From DATMQA01 sp035566895 (GTDB lineage Bacteria > Verrucomicrobiota > Verrucomicrobiia > Limisphaerales > UBA8199): DNA of 45,587 nt. The stretch lies in contig DATMQA010000105.1 of assembly GCA_035566895.1 (NCBI GenBank), positions 1 through 45,587 on the forward strand, read 5' to 3'. Under the pieces are notes generated by a model, which made no database searches, was not told the DNA's origin, and saw only the letters and a program-made list of their open reading frames with translations. How positions within the stretch are numbered: the stretch's first letter is position 1; the number at the start of each line of letters is the position of its first letter. This document shows positions 19,201 through 26,861 of the stretch, piece after piece. The position numbers were made by a program, and so were the translations under genes.

Positions 19201-19947
19201 GAAGAAGGCGTCGGGGTTTTGAGCGGTGCCGCGCAGGACCGGGCGGTCCGGGGTCATGCAGCGGGCGCGGTGGGCGGCGATTAAGTTGTCGTCAATGAGC
19301 GCCGCCATGTCTTCCCTGGTCAGCATCTCGATCTTCATTACCTCATGAGAGGTGCGGAAGCCGTCGAAGAAATTGATAAATGGAATGCGGGAGCGGAGGG
19401 AAGCGGCCTGGGCGAGGAGGGCGAAGTCCATGGTTTCCTGGACGGAGGCAGCGCCAAGCATGCCCCAGCCAGTGGAGCGGCAGGCCATGACGTCGCCATG
19501 GTCGCCGAAGATGGAAAGGGCATGGGCGGCGACAGTGCGGGCGGTGACATGAAAGACGGTGGGCAGGAGTTCGCCGGCGATCTTGAACATGTTGGGAATC
19601 ATGAGCAACAGCCCCTGCGAAGCGGTGAAGGTGGTGCTGAGGGTGCCGGTCTGGAGGGCGCCGTGGACGGCTCCCACCGCGCCGCCTTCGCTCTGCATTT
19701 CAACAATCGCGGGGATGGTCCCCCAGAGGTTGCGTTTGCCTTCCGAGGCCCACTGGTCGCACCACTCGGCGATCGGCGAGGAGGGGGTGATGGGATAAAT
19801 AGCCATCACCTCGTTGAGTTTGTAAGCGACGTGAGCGGCGGCTTCGTTGCCGTCGAGGGTTTTGAAATCGGCGGCTTTGGCTTTCGCCGGGGCAGGGGCG
19901 GGCCGAGCGGCGGGCGTGAGTGGTTTTTTGAGAGTAGTGGGGGTCAT
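16267..19947 (-). CDS. nifJ: pyruvate:ferredoxin (flavodoxin) oxidoreductase
   Basis: Oxidises pyruvate with CoA to acetyl-CoA and CO2, reducing ferredoxin. The 1226-residue single chain has the usual order: N-terminal TPP-pyrimidine domain (AIYPITPSSPIAEW), domain II, gamma domain, a double [4Fe-4S] ferredoxin domain (CIQCMKCVAICP near residue 717 and CTGCALCVDVCP near 774) and the TPP-diphosphate domain (GCGETPYLK near 850, GGDGWAYDIGYGG). The first 27 residues are an Ala/Pro/Lys-rich extension not usual in the family. It is 32 bp downstream of the ADP-forming acetyl-CoA synthetase gene. The pair fits substrate-level ATP formation from pyruvate. Confidence 0.97.
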   Translation of the reverse strand: MTPTTLKKPLTPAARPAPAPAKAKAADFKTLDGNEAAAHVAYKLNEVMAIYPITPSSPIAEWCDQWASEGKRNLWGTIPAIVEMQSEGGAVGAVHGALQTGTLSTTFTASQGLLLMIPNMFKIAGELLPTVFHVTARTVAAHALSIFGDHGDVMACRSTGWGMLGAASVQETMDFALLAQAASLRSRIPFINFFDGFRTSHEVMKIEMLTREDMAALIDDNLIAAHRARCMTPDRPVLRGTAQNPDAFFQARETVNPFYAACADITQKVMDEFAARVGRKYNLFDYVGAPDAERVIVLMGSGCEAAHETVDHLTKKGEKVGIIKVRVYRPFDGKRFIEALPVSVKSLAVLDRTKEPGAAGEPLYQDVVTALFEGASHGWSKFRLLPKVVGGRYGLSSKEFTPAMVKAVFDNLKLAVPSNHFTIGINDDVSHTSLPWDESFSTEPDNVIRAMLYGLGSDGTVGANKNSIKIIGEETPNFAQGYFVYDSKKSGSMTVSHLRFGPQPIRSTYLITRANFAACHQPGFLERYDMVKSLVPGGTFLLNTPFAKDQVWPQLPTPVQQAILEKKVRFYVIDATKVARDSGMGGRINTIMQVCFFALSGVLPKEEAIAAIKESIRKTYGKKGEEVVQMNLKAVDNTLAHLHEVPLTSKVNGTGGFLPAMTPNAPEYARNVLGKLAAGLGDELPVSAFSCDGTFPTATAQYEKRNLALEIPVWDPAICIQCMKCVAICPHATIRAKVYEAKDLAGAPSNFKATAARAPEWKGMNWTLQIAAEDCTGCALCVDVCPARNKTETKLKAINMRPQPPLRLQERENWDFFLRLPEFDRRKVKLTTLRQQQVMRPLFEFSGACAGCGETPYLKMVTQLFGDRMVVANATGCSSIYGGNLPTTPYAKNAEGRGPTWCNSLFEDNAEFGLGFRVSIDKQKEMAGELVQKLAGVIGQDLVTAILEAKQTDEAGIYDQRERVAALKQKLQKLDSSEAKLLLTMADQLVRKSVWIIGGDGWAYDIGYGGLDHVLASGRDVNVLVLDTEVYSNTGGQCSKSTPRGAVAKFAAGGKAVGKKDLGLIAMTYGHIYVASVAMGYKDEHTLKALLEAESYPGPSLIIAYSHCIAHGIALDAGVGARQQKLAVESGQWLLYRFDPRRTERGENPLQLDSAAAKTKVQDYLLSENRFKMLTKSKPEDAKKFFAQAQVDADQRWKHYQYLAGRDLKPAAPAQAKPATTVDQQP

Positions 19948-19979
19948 AATTTGTTAAGAAGGATGTGAGATTGGGCTGG

Positions 19980-22736
19980 TTACTTCAGCAGGATCTCGGC
20001 TTTGAAGTCGTGGTCGTCCTGGTCACGGTGGAGTTTGAATCCGACCTTTCGGCTGACATGGTGCATCGCATGGTTTTCAGCCAGAATGTTCGCCGTGATG
20101 CGGTCCAATTTCTCGTCCCGGCCAATGTGGACCAGGCGCTTGAGCAATTCGGTGCCCAGGCCCTGGCCCTGCCAGCGGTCACTAATGATGAGGGCGAACT
20201 CGGCTTCGTTAAGGCCGCGCGCCTTGCTGAGCCGGCCAACGCCGAGGATTTCGTTGTGCTTGGTTTTGGGGTCCTTGAATTCGGCTACGAGCGCGATCTC
20301 GCGGTCGTAGTCGTTGAAGCACATGCGGGTGAGGCGCTCATGGGCGATGCGCTGATCGAGCTTCAACTGGCTAAAGTAGCGGTAGTAAACACTCTCTTCG
20401 GAGAGGGTTTCATGGAACCTGACCAGCAGCGGCTCGTCCTCGGGCTGGATGGGCCGGATGGTGATATGCGCGCCGCTTTTGAGCTTCCAGGGGATGACGT
20501 AGCGGGTTGGGTAGGGCCGGATGGCGGGCTGGGGCAGTTTGTCTTCGGTGACCTTAGGACCGTAAACCACGACGCGGGCGTCCAGGGCGATGAGCCGTTC
20601 GGGTGAAGCCAGCAAGGGGTTGATGTCAATTTCTGCGATCCAGGGTTGCTCGACCACAAGCTGGCTGAAGCGCACCAGGAGTTCTTCGAGCGCGGCGATG
20701 TTGACCGGGGGGCGGCCCCGGACGCCCTTAAGGGCCTCGAAGATGCGAGTTTGCTCCATCATGCGGCGCGCGAGGGTCGCATTGAGAGGGGGCAGGCCCA
20801 GCGAACGGTCTTTGAAAACCTCGACGAGCTGGCCGCCGGCGCCAAACAACAACACCGGGCCGAACTGCGGGTCAGGGCTGCTGCCGATGATGAGTTCATA
20901 GCCGTCCAGAGAAACCATCGGCTGAACGGTGACTCCCAGGAAATGCTCTTTGCCGACCCGGGTAGCGACGGCGGATTCAATCGCCTTGTAAGCTTTGCGG
21001 ACGGCGGCGGCATTGCGCAGGTTCAATTGGACGCCGCCGACATCGGTTTTATGGGTGATGGTTTCGGAATAGAGCTTGAGGACGATGGGGTAACCGAGTT
21101 CGTCGGCGATTTTGACGGCGGTCTCCTCGGTCTTCGCAATCCGCGTCTCGACGGTGGGGATGCCATAGGCGCTGAGGAGCTGTTTGGATTCAAATTCCGT
21201 CAGGATCGTGCGGCCTTGCTTGCGGACGTGCTGAATGAGCGCTTCGGCCTTGGCGCGGCCGCTCACGTCAGGCTGCTGGTCCGGCATGAAGGCCGGAGTT
21301 TCGTAAAGGGAGCGCAGGTTATACGTGTAGCGATACATGTAGTAGAACGCGCGCGCGGCCGTATCCGGATACTTATAGGTCGGGATGCCGGCGGCATTGA
21401 GAATGTCTTCGCCCGGCTCGACTTCCTTGCCGCCCATCCAGCAGGCCAACAGGGGCTTGCCCGGAAGCTTGGCGTAAGGCTTGAGCTGTTCGGCGGTGGC
21501 GACGGGGTCGGTCATAGCCTGGGGCGTGAGGATGACCAGCAAGCCATCGCTGCCGGGATCGTCAGATGCCAGCTTGACGGCCTGGGCGTAACGGTCGGGG
21601 CCGGCATCGCCCAGGATGTCGATGGGATTATTATGGCTCCAGGCTGGGGGGAGGAGCTGGTTGAGGGCGGACATCGTTTCGGGAGAAGGTTCCGCGAGCC
21701 GTCCGCCACTGCCGATGAGCATATCGGTCGCCAGCACACCGGGACCGCCCGCATTGGTAACGATGCTGAGGCGAGGCCCCTGGGGGCGCGGTTGTTTGGC
21801 CAGAAGGTCGGCCATGTGAAACAGTTCGGCGATGGTTTCGACCCGGAGCACGCCGACCCGGCGGAAAGCGGCCTGGAGGACTTCATCGCTGCCGGTCAGC
21901 GAGCCGGTATGAGAGGCGGCGGCTTTGGCGGCGGCTTCGGTGCGGCCGACCTTGATCACAATAATCGGTTTGGTCAAAGCGACTTCGCGCGCGGCGGAAA
22001 GGAAGGAACGGGCGTCCCCGATGGACTCCATATAAATGACGATGCTCTTGGTATTGGGATCATCGCCCAGGTAGTAGATCAGGTCGCCCCAGTTGACATC
22101 GAGCATGGAACCGATGGAGACGAAGGCGCTGAACCCGACGTTTTCGCGCAGGCTCCAGTCCAGGATGGCGGTGCAGAGGGCGCCGGATTGGGAGATAAAA
22201 CCGACGCTGCCGGGCTGGGCGATCGTGCTGGCGAAGGTGGCATTGAGGCCATTCTGCGGGACCATTACGCCGAGGCAGTTGGGGCCGATGAGGCGCATCC
22301 TGCCTTTGCGGGCCTCTTCCATCACCTGGCGCTCGAGTTCGGCGCCGGCGGCGCCGGTTTCCTTAAAGCCGGCCGAGATGATGACTGCGCCGGGCACACC
22401 GGCCTCGGCGCATTCGCGAATGAGGCCGGGAACCGTCGGGGCGGGGGTGGTGATGACCGCCAGGTCAACCTTCTCGGGAATCGAAGCGACGTTCGGGTAA
22501 GCCTTAACGCACAGGACGCTGGAGCGCTTTGGATTGACGGGGTAAACGGTTCCTTCGAACCCGCCGCGGCCCATGTTCTGGAACACGGTGCGACCGACGC
22601 TGCCTCGGTTGGCGGTTGCGCCGATGACGGCGACGACTTTGGGTGAAAAGATGGGGTCCAGCGGATGGCGCCGGACCTGGTGAAGAATGTCGTGGGCTGG
22701 CTCCGCACGTTGTTGTGGATTCATGGTGGTGGTCAT
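19980..22736 (-). CDS. bifunctional acetate-CoA ligase (ADP-forming) / GNAT N-acetyltransferase
   Basis: A 918-residue fusion. The CoA-binding domain (VVAVIGATANRGSVG, FISQSGALCTAILDW) is followed by the succinyl-CoA-ligase-like domain, the ATP-grasp domain (about residues 490-720, with YPIVLKLYSETITHKTDVGG) and a C-terminal GNAT domain (about 750-918, with WQGQGLGTELLKRL). It interconverts acetyl-CoA, ADP and phosphate with acetate, CoA and ATP. The GNAT part may acetylate protein lysines. A ribosome site AGGAG sits seven bases before the ATG. It is the first gene of the operon with nifJ and the DHOD-like gene. Catalytic direction is inferred from context. Confidence 0.93.
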   Translation of the reverse strand: MTTTMNPQQRAEPAHDILHQVRRHPLDPIFSPKVVAVIGATANRGSVGRTVFQNMGRGGFEGTVYPVNPKRSSVLCVKAYPNVASIPEKVDLAVITTPAPTVPGLIRECAEAGVPGAVIISAGFKETGAAGAELERQVMEEARKGRMRLIGPNCLGVMVPQNGLNATFASTIAQPGSVGFISQSGALCTAILDWSLRENVGFSAFVSIGSMLDVNWGDLIYYLGDDPNTKSIVIYMESIGDARSFLSAAREVALTKPIIVIKVGRTEAAAKAAASHTGSLTGSDEVLQAAFRRVGVLRVETIAELFHMADLLAKQPRPQGPRLSIVTNAGGPGVLATDMLIGSGGRLAEPSPETMSALNQLLPPAWSHNNPIDILGDAGPDRYAQAVKLASDDPGSDGLLVILTPQAMTDPVATAEQLKPYAKLPGKPLLACWMGGKEVEPGEDILNAAGIPTYKYPDTAARAFYYMYRYTYNLRSLYETPAFMPDQQPDVSGRAKAEALIQHVRKQGRTILTEFESKQLLSAYGIPTVETRIAKTEETAVKIADELGYPIVLKLYSETITHKTDVGGVQLNLRNAAAVRKAYKAIESAVATRVGKEHFLGVTVQPMVSLDGYELIIGSSPDPQFGPVLLFGAGGQLVEVFKDRSLGLPPLNATLARRMMEQTRIFEALKGVRGRPPVNIAALEELLVRFSQLVVEQPWIAEIDINPLLASPERLIALDARVVVYGPKVTEDKLPQPAIRPYPTRYVIPWKLKSGAHITIRPIQPEDEPLLVRFHETLSEESVYYRYFSQLKLDQRIAHERLTRMCFNDYDREIALVAEFKDPKTKHNEILGVGRLSKARGLNEAEFALIISDRWQGQGLGTELLKRLVHIGRDEKLDRITANILAENHAMHHVSRKVGFKLHRDQDDHDFKAEILLK

Positions 22737-23057
22737 AAAAACTCCTGTAATCTGCCCGCAAGCCGCGGGAGCGACTTCACCAGCGTTGGCAAAAGTTAAC
22801 CCTTTTTTGCGGCGGGCGACCCAATTTTTGCTTTAGCCTCGCCTCTAATCTTTAAAGATAAAACTAATCATGAGGTTAATCATGGAAACTCCAAACACCA
22901 AACTCCAAGAAAGCCTCAAATTCCAAATCCCAAATCGTGATTCAAGTGCAAGACTTCGAGATTCGCGATGGTCGGCGGTTGCATTCCCCTCACCCCAGCC
23001 CTCTCCCGTGGGGAGAGGGGGAATCGTTGGCAGGGTTATGTGCATTTGGAGTTTTCC
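22737..23057. other. intergenic region of about 320 bp
   Basis: Nearest the acetyl-CoA synthetase gene it should hold that gene's promoter and leader, including a small CCCGC/GCGGG hairpin at 22756-22770. The centre is AT-rich with repeated AAACTCCAA and CAAATCCC words at 22886-22935, and the right part holds a hairpin repeat. No gene was found. Confidence 0.6.
22987..23020. repeat. CCCTCACCCC hairpin repeat, copy 2
   Basis: CCCTCACCCCAG is followed by a stem pairing CCCTCTCCC with GGGAGAGGG over GTG. The 5' block and stem match the copy at 13767-13807. It lies just downstream of the RlmI-like gene, where it could act as a terminator. Confidence 0.6.
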
Positions 23058-24260
23058 CTACCTGATCATTTCATAAGCAAAACCTTTGAGATACTCGGTC
23101 TCCGGAATCATTGGTACAATCGGGTGGTCGGGCCCCTGGGAATAGATGGCGACGCGGCGCAGCACGCGCCGCGCGTCGAAGGCCGCAGACAGGACCGTGT
23201 CCTGGAACAGGCCGGCATCGACGTGGTGCGAGCAACAGAAGGTCGCCAGGGTGCCGCCGGGTTTGAGCAGCTTGAGGGCGCGCAGATGGATTTCCTTGTA
23301 ACCGCGCAAGGCGTCCGGCACCGAAGCGCGGTTGCGGGTGAAGGACGGCGGGTCGAGGACGATTAAGTCCCATCGGGGGACGACCTTCTCGTGGGGCCGG
23401 GTGACGGTCTGGGCTTTGAGCCAGTCGAAAACGTTTACGGCTTCGAACGAGCATTTCTCGGCGAGGCCATTGGCGGCGGCGTTGCGTTGGGCGGCGGCGA
23501 TGGCCTCGGCGCTTTGGTCGAGCATATGGACCTGGGACGCTCCAGCGCGGGCCGCGTGCAGGCCAAACCCGCCCAGGAAACTGAAACAATCGAGGACCTG
23601 TCCGCCTTTGGCGAGCTCGCCGACCAGCCGGTAATTCACCTGCTGGTCCAGGTAAAGCCCTGTCTTGTGCCCAGTTAAAAGATCGGTTTCGAATTTCAAG
23701 CCGTTCAATTGAACGGTGACCGGTCCGGCGAGCTCCCCGGCCAGCAGCCCCTGGGCTTCGGGCAGGCCCTCGAATTTTCGCGAACCCACATCGCTGCGCT
23801 CGACAATGGCCCGAGGCGCGAAGAGCGTTTGCAGCGCCGCGACGATGAGCGCCTTGCGCTGGTCCATGCCCAGGGACGAAATCTGCAGCACGAGCACATC
23901 CTCGTATTTGTCGATGATCAACCCGCTGAGGAAATCGCTCTCAGCATTGACGACGCGAAACGAACTGGCGTCCGGCAAGTGCTTCTGCCGCACCGCGAGC
24001 GCGGCGCGAATGCGGTCCTCGAAGAACGCCTGGTTGACCTCGACCCGTTCCGGCGCGAGGACGCGCACATTGATCCGGGATTTCGAATTGTAGAAACCGA
24101 CTCCCAGAAAGCGCTGGCGGTGGTCTTTCACCTGGACGAGGCCGCCGTCCGCAGCGGGATGCGTGAGTCGGAGAACGGACCCATGATAGACCCAGGGGTG
24201 CCCGGCGCTGATCCGGTCGGCCTCGCCCGGTTTTAGTAAAACAGTTGGCAATGATTCCAT
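23058..24260 (-). CDS. class I SAM-dependent rRNA methyltransferase, RlmI-like
   Basis: About 400 residues. The N-terminal PUA-like region (LKPGEADRISAGHPWVYHGS) and a central EEHD-like domain are followed by a Rossmann methyltransferase domain with VLDCFSFLGGFGLHAARAGA and the catalytic motif DPPSFTRNRASV. This matches the RlmI family, which makes 5-methylcytosine in 23S rRNA. The frame is open to 24497, but the upstream part translates an intergenic octamer array. The start is set at the ATG giving MESLPTVLLKP. It is monocistronic as far as can be seen. The exact target nucleotide is inferred. Confidence 0.9.
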   Translation of the reverse strand: MESLPTVLLKPGEADRISAGHPWVYHGSVLRLTHPAADGGLVQVKDHRQRFLGVGFYNSKSRINVRVLAPERVEVNQAFFEDRIRAALAVRQKHLPDASSFRVVNAESDFLSGLIIDKYEDVLVLQISSLGMDQRKALIVAALQTLFAPRAIVERSDVGSRKFEGLPEAQGLLAGELAGPVTVQLNGLKFETDLLTGHKTGLYLDQQVNYRLVGELAKGGQVLDCFSFLGGFGLHAARAGASQVHMLDQSAEAIAAAQRNAAANGLAEKCSFEAVNVFDWLKAQTVTRPHEKVVPRWDLIVLDPPSFTRNRASVPDALRGYKEIHLRALKLLKPGGTLATFCCSHHVDAGLFQDTVLSAAFDARRVLRRVAIYSQGPDHPIVPMIPETEYLKGFAYEMIR

Positions 24261-24336
24261 AGTGCGTTTTGTAAACAGCCCGGCCCACCGGGCCGAGACC
24301 TGGAAGATAAGGGTTGAGGCAGGTGGGGGGAAGGGG

Positions 24337-24376
24337 GGATTGTTGGATTGGTGGATTGATGGATTGGTGCAATGAT
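24337..24376. repeat. octamer tandem array (GGATTGRT)
   Basis: Four direct copies of GGATTGTT / GGATTGGT / GGATTGAT / GGATTGGT plus a diverged fifth, period exactly 8 bp. It lies upstream of the RlmI-like gene's start. Confidence 0.85.
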
Positions 24377-24536
24377 GGGAAAGCTGCGGCCGCTGACCGC
24401 CGAAAAACATCCTTTGTTTTGGCGTGGATAAGCGCGGACGAATCGTGGTTGAGCGTCGCAGGAGGCGGGTTGCCCTGAAACTGGAGCGGATTAACATGAG
24501 CGATTCGCTTAGGATTGGCTTTTTTTATTTTTTTAA

Positions 24537-24574
24537 CTCGGATTTACTCGGATTTACTCGGATTTACTCGGATC
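24537..24574. repeat. decamer tandem array 1 (GATTTACTCG)
   Basis: Three perfect copies of GATTTACTCG flanked by partial units. It is preceded by a T-rich tract at 24520-24533. Confidence 0.9.
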
Positions 24575-24630
24575 GGTTACCGAGAGATTGGGAGTGGCAG
24601 GGTCGGGGAGTGGGGGTGTCATATTTTTGG

Positions 24631-24685
24631 TCGACTTGACTCGACTTGGCTCGACTTGGCTCGACTTGGCTCGACATCGGTCGAG
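24631..24685. repeat. decamer tandem array 2 (TCGACTTGGC)
   Basis: Five consecutive 10-bp units: TCGACTTGAC, three copies of TCGACTTGGC, and TCGACATCGG, ending in a partial TCGAG. It is unrelated in sequence to the arrays on either side. Confidence 0.9.
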
Positions 24686-24751
24686 ATGCAGTCGAGGGTC
24701 TTTCGGGTGTTTCATTTTTTGCTCGTGGCGAGGAAGCCAGATTCATTTTTT

Positions 24752-24790
24752 GGTCCTAATAGGTCCTAATAGCTCCGAATAGGTCCTAGA
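24752..24790. repeat. decamer tandem array 3 (GGTCCTAATA)
   Basis: Four 10-bp units: GGTCCTAATA twice, GCTCCGAATA, and GGTCCTAGA with an end change. It is the third array of period 10 within 260 bp. Confidence 0.9.
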
Positions 24791-25008
24791 ACGAGGAATC
24801 GCAAGACGGCGGCGACTGTCAGGCAGAGTACAAAGTGTGAGCAACCCCTGGCTGAGGGGCGGGCGAAATTCAGACTTTGAGAACATTGGGTTCCCTTTCT
24901 CGACGCTGACGGTTTCCGGCTTTGGCCGGTGCGGGCAGCGGCGCCTTTTAAGCGTCAGGGATGCTAATAGCATCAACCAAGCCAGTTCTCAAATTAGCAA
25001 ACAGTTTT

Positions 25009-25203
25009 TTAGTGTTCGATGCCGGTCCGGCCCAGGTTGCCCAGGGCGGCGGAGAATTCATGGGCGATGGTGAGTTCCTGGCCCTGCCGGTTGAACATCG
25101 TGCCGGTCGGGGTGTGGATGAGGGCGCGCCGGCCGTTGAGTTTGGGAAGAAACCCGAGGAATAAGGATAGGTGAGGAGCGAACTTATCCGCGAATACCCG
25201 CTG
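25009..25203 (-). pseudogene. open frame remnant, unknown protein
   Basis: A 64-codon open frame with no start codon near its left limit and a stop immediately upstream. The C-terminal half (GRRALIHTPTG..., then LTIAHEFSAALGNLGRTG) has balanced, protein-like composition, unlike the other frames here. This suggests the tail of a decayed gene. I do not recognise the family. Confidence 0.3.
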
Positions 25204-25837
25204 TTACCCGCCGTTAGCCGCTGGACGCTGCTGCTGGTCCTCTCTGCCGCCGGAGGGAGGTCCTGCCGGGAATCGGCGGGAAAGGGGAATAAGGCGGTTT
25301 TTTTCATGATTTCTCGATAGTGGCGGTGCCGGCTGGCGGCGTGGCCGCTTTTGTTCCTGGGTTAATGGTTGTTTCGGGGGCGACGCAGCAGCAAAAAAGC
25401 ATCGTGCCTCTATATATTAAGGCATCGAGATCTTCGCGATTGAGCACTTTTTTTGCAAATTTCACTCGGGCGAATTCTGGGGATAAGGAGACCTGTTGGT
25501 TCGCAGGCAGGCAGAGGACCTTACGCAACGTCGGACGGGGCGGATTATGCCGTCTTTTTTGTGAGATTCAGAAGGGGAACCTTGGTTATGGCCTGCCCGC
25601 CAAGCCGGGCCCCGCCGCGTCGGCCCTAAATCAGTGATGGGTTCATAAAGACAGTGAGGCGGGCGGAGGCTTGTGACTGTGGGGCAATGACTTATGCACC
25701 AATGCGGGAAATTAACTTTACATTTGGCGGGGAAGGACTAATGGTGCATTGATGAAAAGGGAATTCTCATCCCACGGCGGGCAGTCGTTTAGATATCTCC
25801 CCAAATGGCAGGATCACCAGATCTGTCTACTTCCTTG

Positions 25838-25844
25838 TTGGGCT
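25838..25844 (+). other. possible recombination point upstream of the first cassette (attI-like or truncated attC)
   Basis: GTTGGGC, which fits the GTTRRRY core of integron recombination sites, lies 8 bp before the first cassette start codon. That is the same spacing as the attC right boxes further along. No palindromic arm is visible upstream, so this may be an attI-type site or the remnant of an attC. Confidence 0.4.
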
Positions 25845-25852
25845 TCGTGAAA

Positions 25853-26245
25853 ATGCGCGCGCCAAAAATCCTTATTGCGCTTCTCGGGGTGTGTGTCCTG
25901 GGTTGTGCGGTGCTGTTAGCTTTGGGCTACTGGCAGGTTTACGGCCCTGGTGGTTGGCGCGACCAAGTTTATGGCGCGACGGGTGCGATGGCGTCACGGC
26001 AAGCGTTGGACGACTTCCGACAAGGACGCCTGCGTCTGTATCAACTCGCTGGCGAGAGCAATGCTGCCAAATATACGGGGACTAACGAGGGGCCATTTGA
26101 AATCTGGGTTGCCGATTTTTATCCTTCGCTTGGGCGTGCGCACCACTACGCCAGAGAGCAGTTCGTCGAGTTTTACAATCGGAAGATGAAGTATATGCAC
26201 GAACATCCCGAGAGATTCCAAAAAAGCAGCGGAGCCCAACCCTGA
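25853..26245 (+). CDS. cassette gene 1: hypothetical membrane-anchored protein
   Basis: 130 residues, starting MRAPKILIALLGVC, with one N-terminal transmembrane or signal segment (about residues 5-26), then a soluble part (VYGPGGWRDQVYGATG, FEIWVADFYPSLGRAHHYA). An upstream ATG at 25805 would put the hydrophobic segment at residue 20 and cross the GTTGGGC core, so the shorter start is preferred. It is the first gene of the attC array, and its stop codon lies five bases from the attC1 left box. No family recognised. Confidence 0.65.
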   Translation: MRAPKILIALLGVCVLGCAVLLALGYWQVYGPGGWRDQVYGATGAMASRQALDDFRQGRLRLYQLAGESNAAKYTGTNEGPFEIWVADFYPSLGRAHHYAREQFVEFYNRKMKYMHEHPERFQKSSGAQP

Positions 26246-26340
26246 AGGATTGAGCCAATCACGAGGAGCGCGTTCACGTTTGTCCCGACATCGAGAGCAT
26301 TTGACGCGCTCCTCGTCATGGCTCATCCTCATCGTTAGCA
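26234..26340 (+). repeat. attC site 1
   Basis: About 107 bp. Left box GCCCAAC fits RYYYAAC and overlaps the end of cassette gene 1. Right box GTTAGCA lies 17 bp before the next ATG. Inner arms (26251-26276 and 26302-26325) pair over more than 20 bp, with the shared core ACGAGGAGCGCGT. Two unpaired bases (T, then A seven or eight bases on) occur on the left arm only. Confidence 0.85.
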
Positions 26341-26356
26341 GAAGTTCGTGTGCGAC

Positions 26357-26758
26357 ATGAACTCAACCCGACAACCTCCAAAATCACGCCCAGCCTTGTG
26401 GTTGGTTTGCCTGGCTTTGTTCAGTCCCGGTTGCGACGAGTATGAGGGCTTGCGCACACAGGTCAGGAATGCGGCGACCGCACAGCAGTGGCAGGACTGG
26501 GCTGGTCAGGTCCTGGCGCGCTCAAAGACAAATTCGGTTCCACCTCCGCGCTCCGAGTGGCCATCCTTCGTTTCGCGATTGAGACCACCCTGCACCGAGT
26601 GGCAGCTCTGGGTGGGGACCTCGAACATTACATTGGTGTCCTTGGGTGGGTTCGGGAGCTTTGGGATAGATATTGGGTCTGCGAGTTTCATTGAGCCGAT
26701 TGACCCCAATCAGCGACGCCAACAGATTTACCCCGGAGTTTATGTGCGCCACAATTGA
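26357..26758 (+). CDS. cassette gene 2: hypothetical lipoprotein
   Basis: 133 residues from the ATG giving MNSTRQPPKSRP. A hydrophobic segment WLVCLALFSPGC ends in a lipobox-like cysteine, followed by DEYEGLRTQV. The rest is a small soluble domain (CTEWQLWVGTSNITLVSLGG). No known family recognised. A GTG nine bases upstream is possible but gives no better signal. It lies between attC1 and attC2. Confidence 0.65.
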   Translation: MNSTRQPPKSRPALWLVCLALFSPGCDEYEGLRTQVRNAATAQQWQDWAGQVLARSKTNSVPPPRSEWPSFVSRLRPPCTEWQLWVGTSNITLVSLGGFGSFGIDIGSASFIEPIDPNQRRQQIYPGVYVRHN

Positions 26759-26761
26759 GGC

Positions 26762-26851
26762 TGCTAACCACCGCAGGCAGCGGACCCCGCGATTCCGCGC
26801 TGTTTGCATATCGTGCCAGTGGCGCGGGGCCGCTGCTGCGGAGCGTTCGGC
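26762..26851 (+). repeat. attC site 2
   Basis: 90 bp. Left box TGCTAAC, right box GTTCGGC. Left arm CCGCAG-g-CAGCGG-a-CCCCGCG pairs with CGCGGGGCCGCTGCTGCGG. Only the lower-case G and A are unpaired, six bases apart on the left arm. The next start codon is 11 bp after the right box. Confidence 0.9.
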
Positions 26852-26861
26852 ATATTGAGCC

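Larger units (their letters stand above)
24261..25852. other. 1.6-kb gene-poor stretch
   Basis: No convincing gene. It holds an octamer array (24337-24376), three decamer arrays (24537-24790), and an open frame without start at 25009-25203. A TTG-started frame at 25304-25528 and other open frames have no recognisable domains or good starts. It separates the RlmI-like gene from the cassette array and may be decayed integron or mobile-element DNA. No tyrosine recombinase box (R..HxxR..Y) was recognised in any frame. Confidence 0.6.

Noticed and set aside
20646..22646. Long plus-strand frame (666 codons) antisense to the acetyl-CoA synthetase gene
   Set aside because: Shadow of a high-GC gene; no domain, and composition is rich in Gly, Asp and Ala as expected from the antisense frame.
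24261..24497. N-terminal extension of the RlmI-like frame
   Set aside because: Translates the octamer array and has no domain similarity; family start is at 24260.
24515..24782. Plus- and minus-strand frames over the decamer arrays
   Set aside because: Period 10 is not a multiple of three and the translation is a by-product of the repeats.
25304..25528. 74-residue minus-strand frame with a triple cysteine, considered as a RiPP precursor
   Set aside because: Starts only with TTG, no ribosome site, no modification enzyme nearby and no repeated core; more likely a chance frame.
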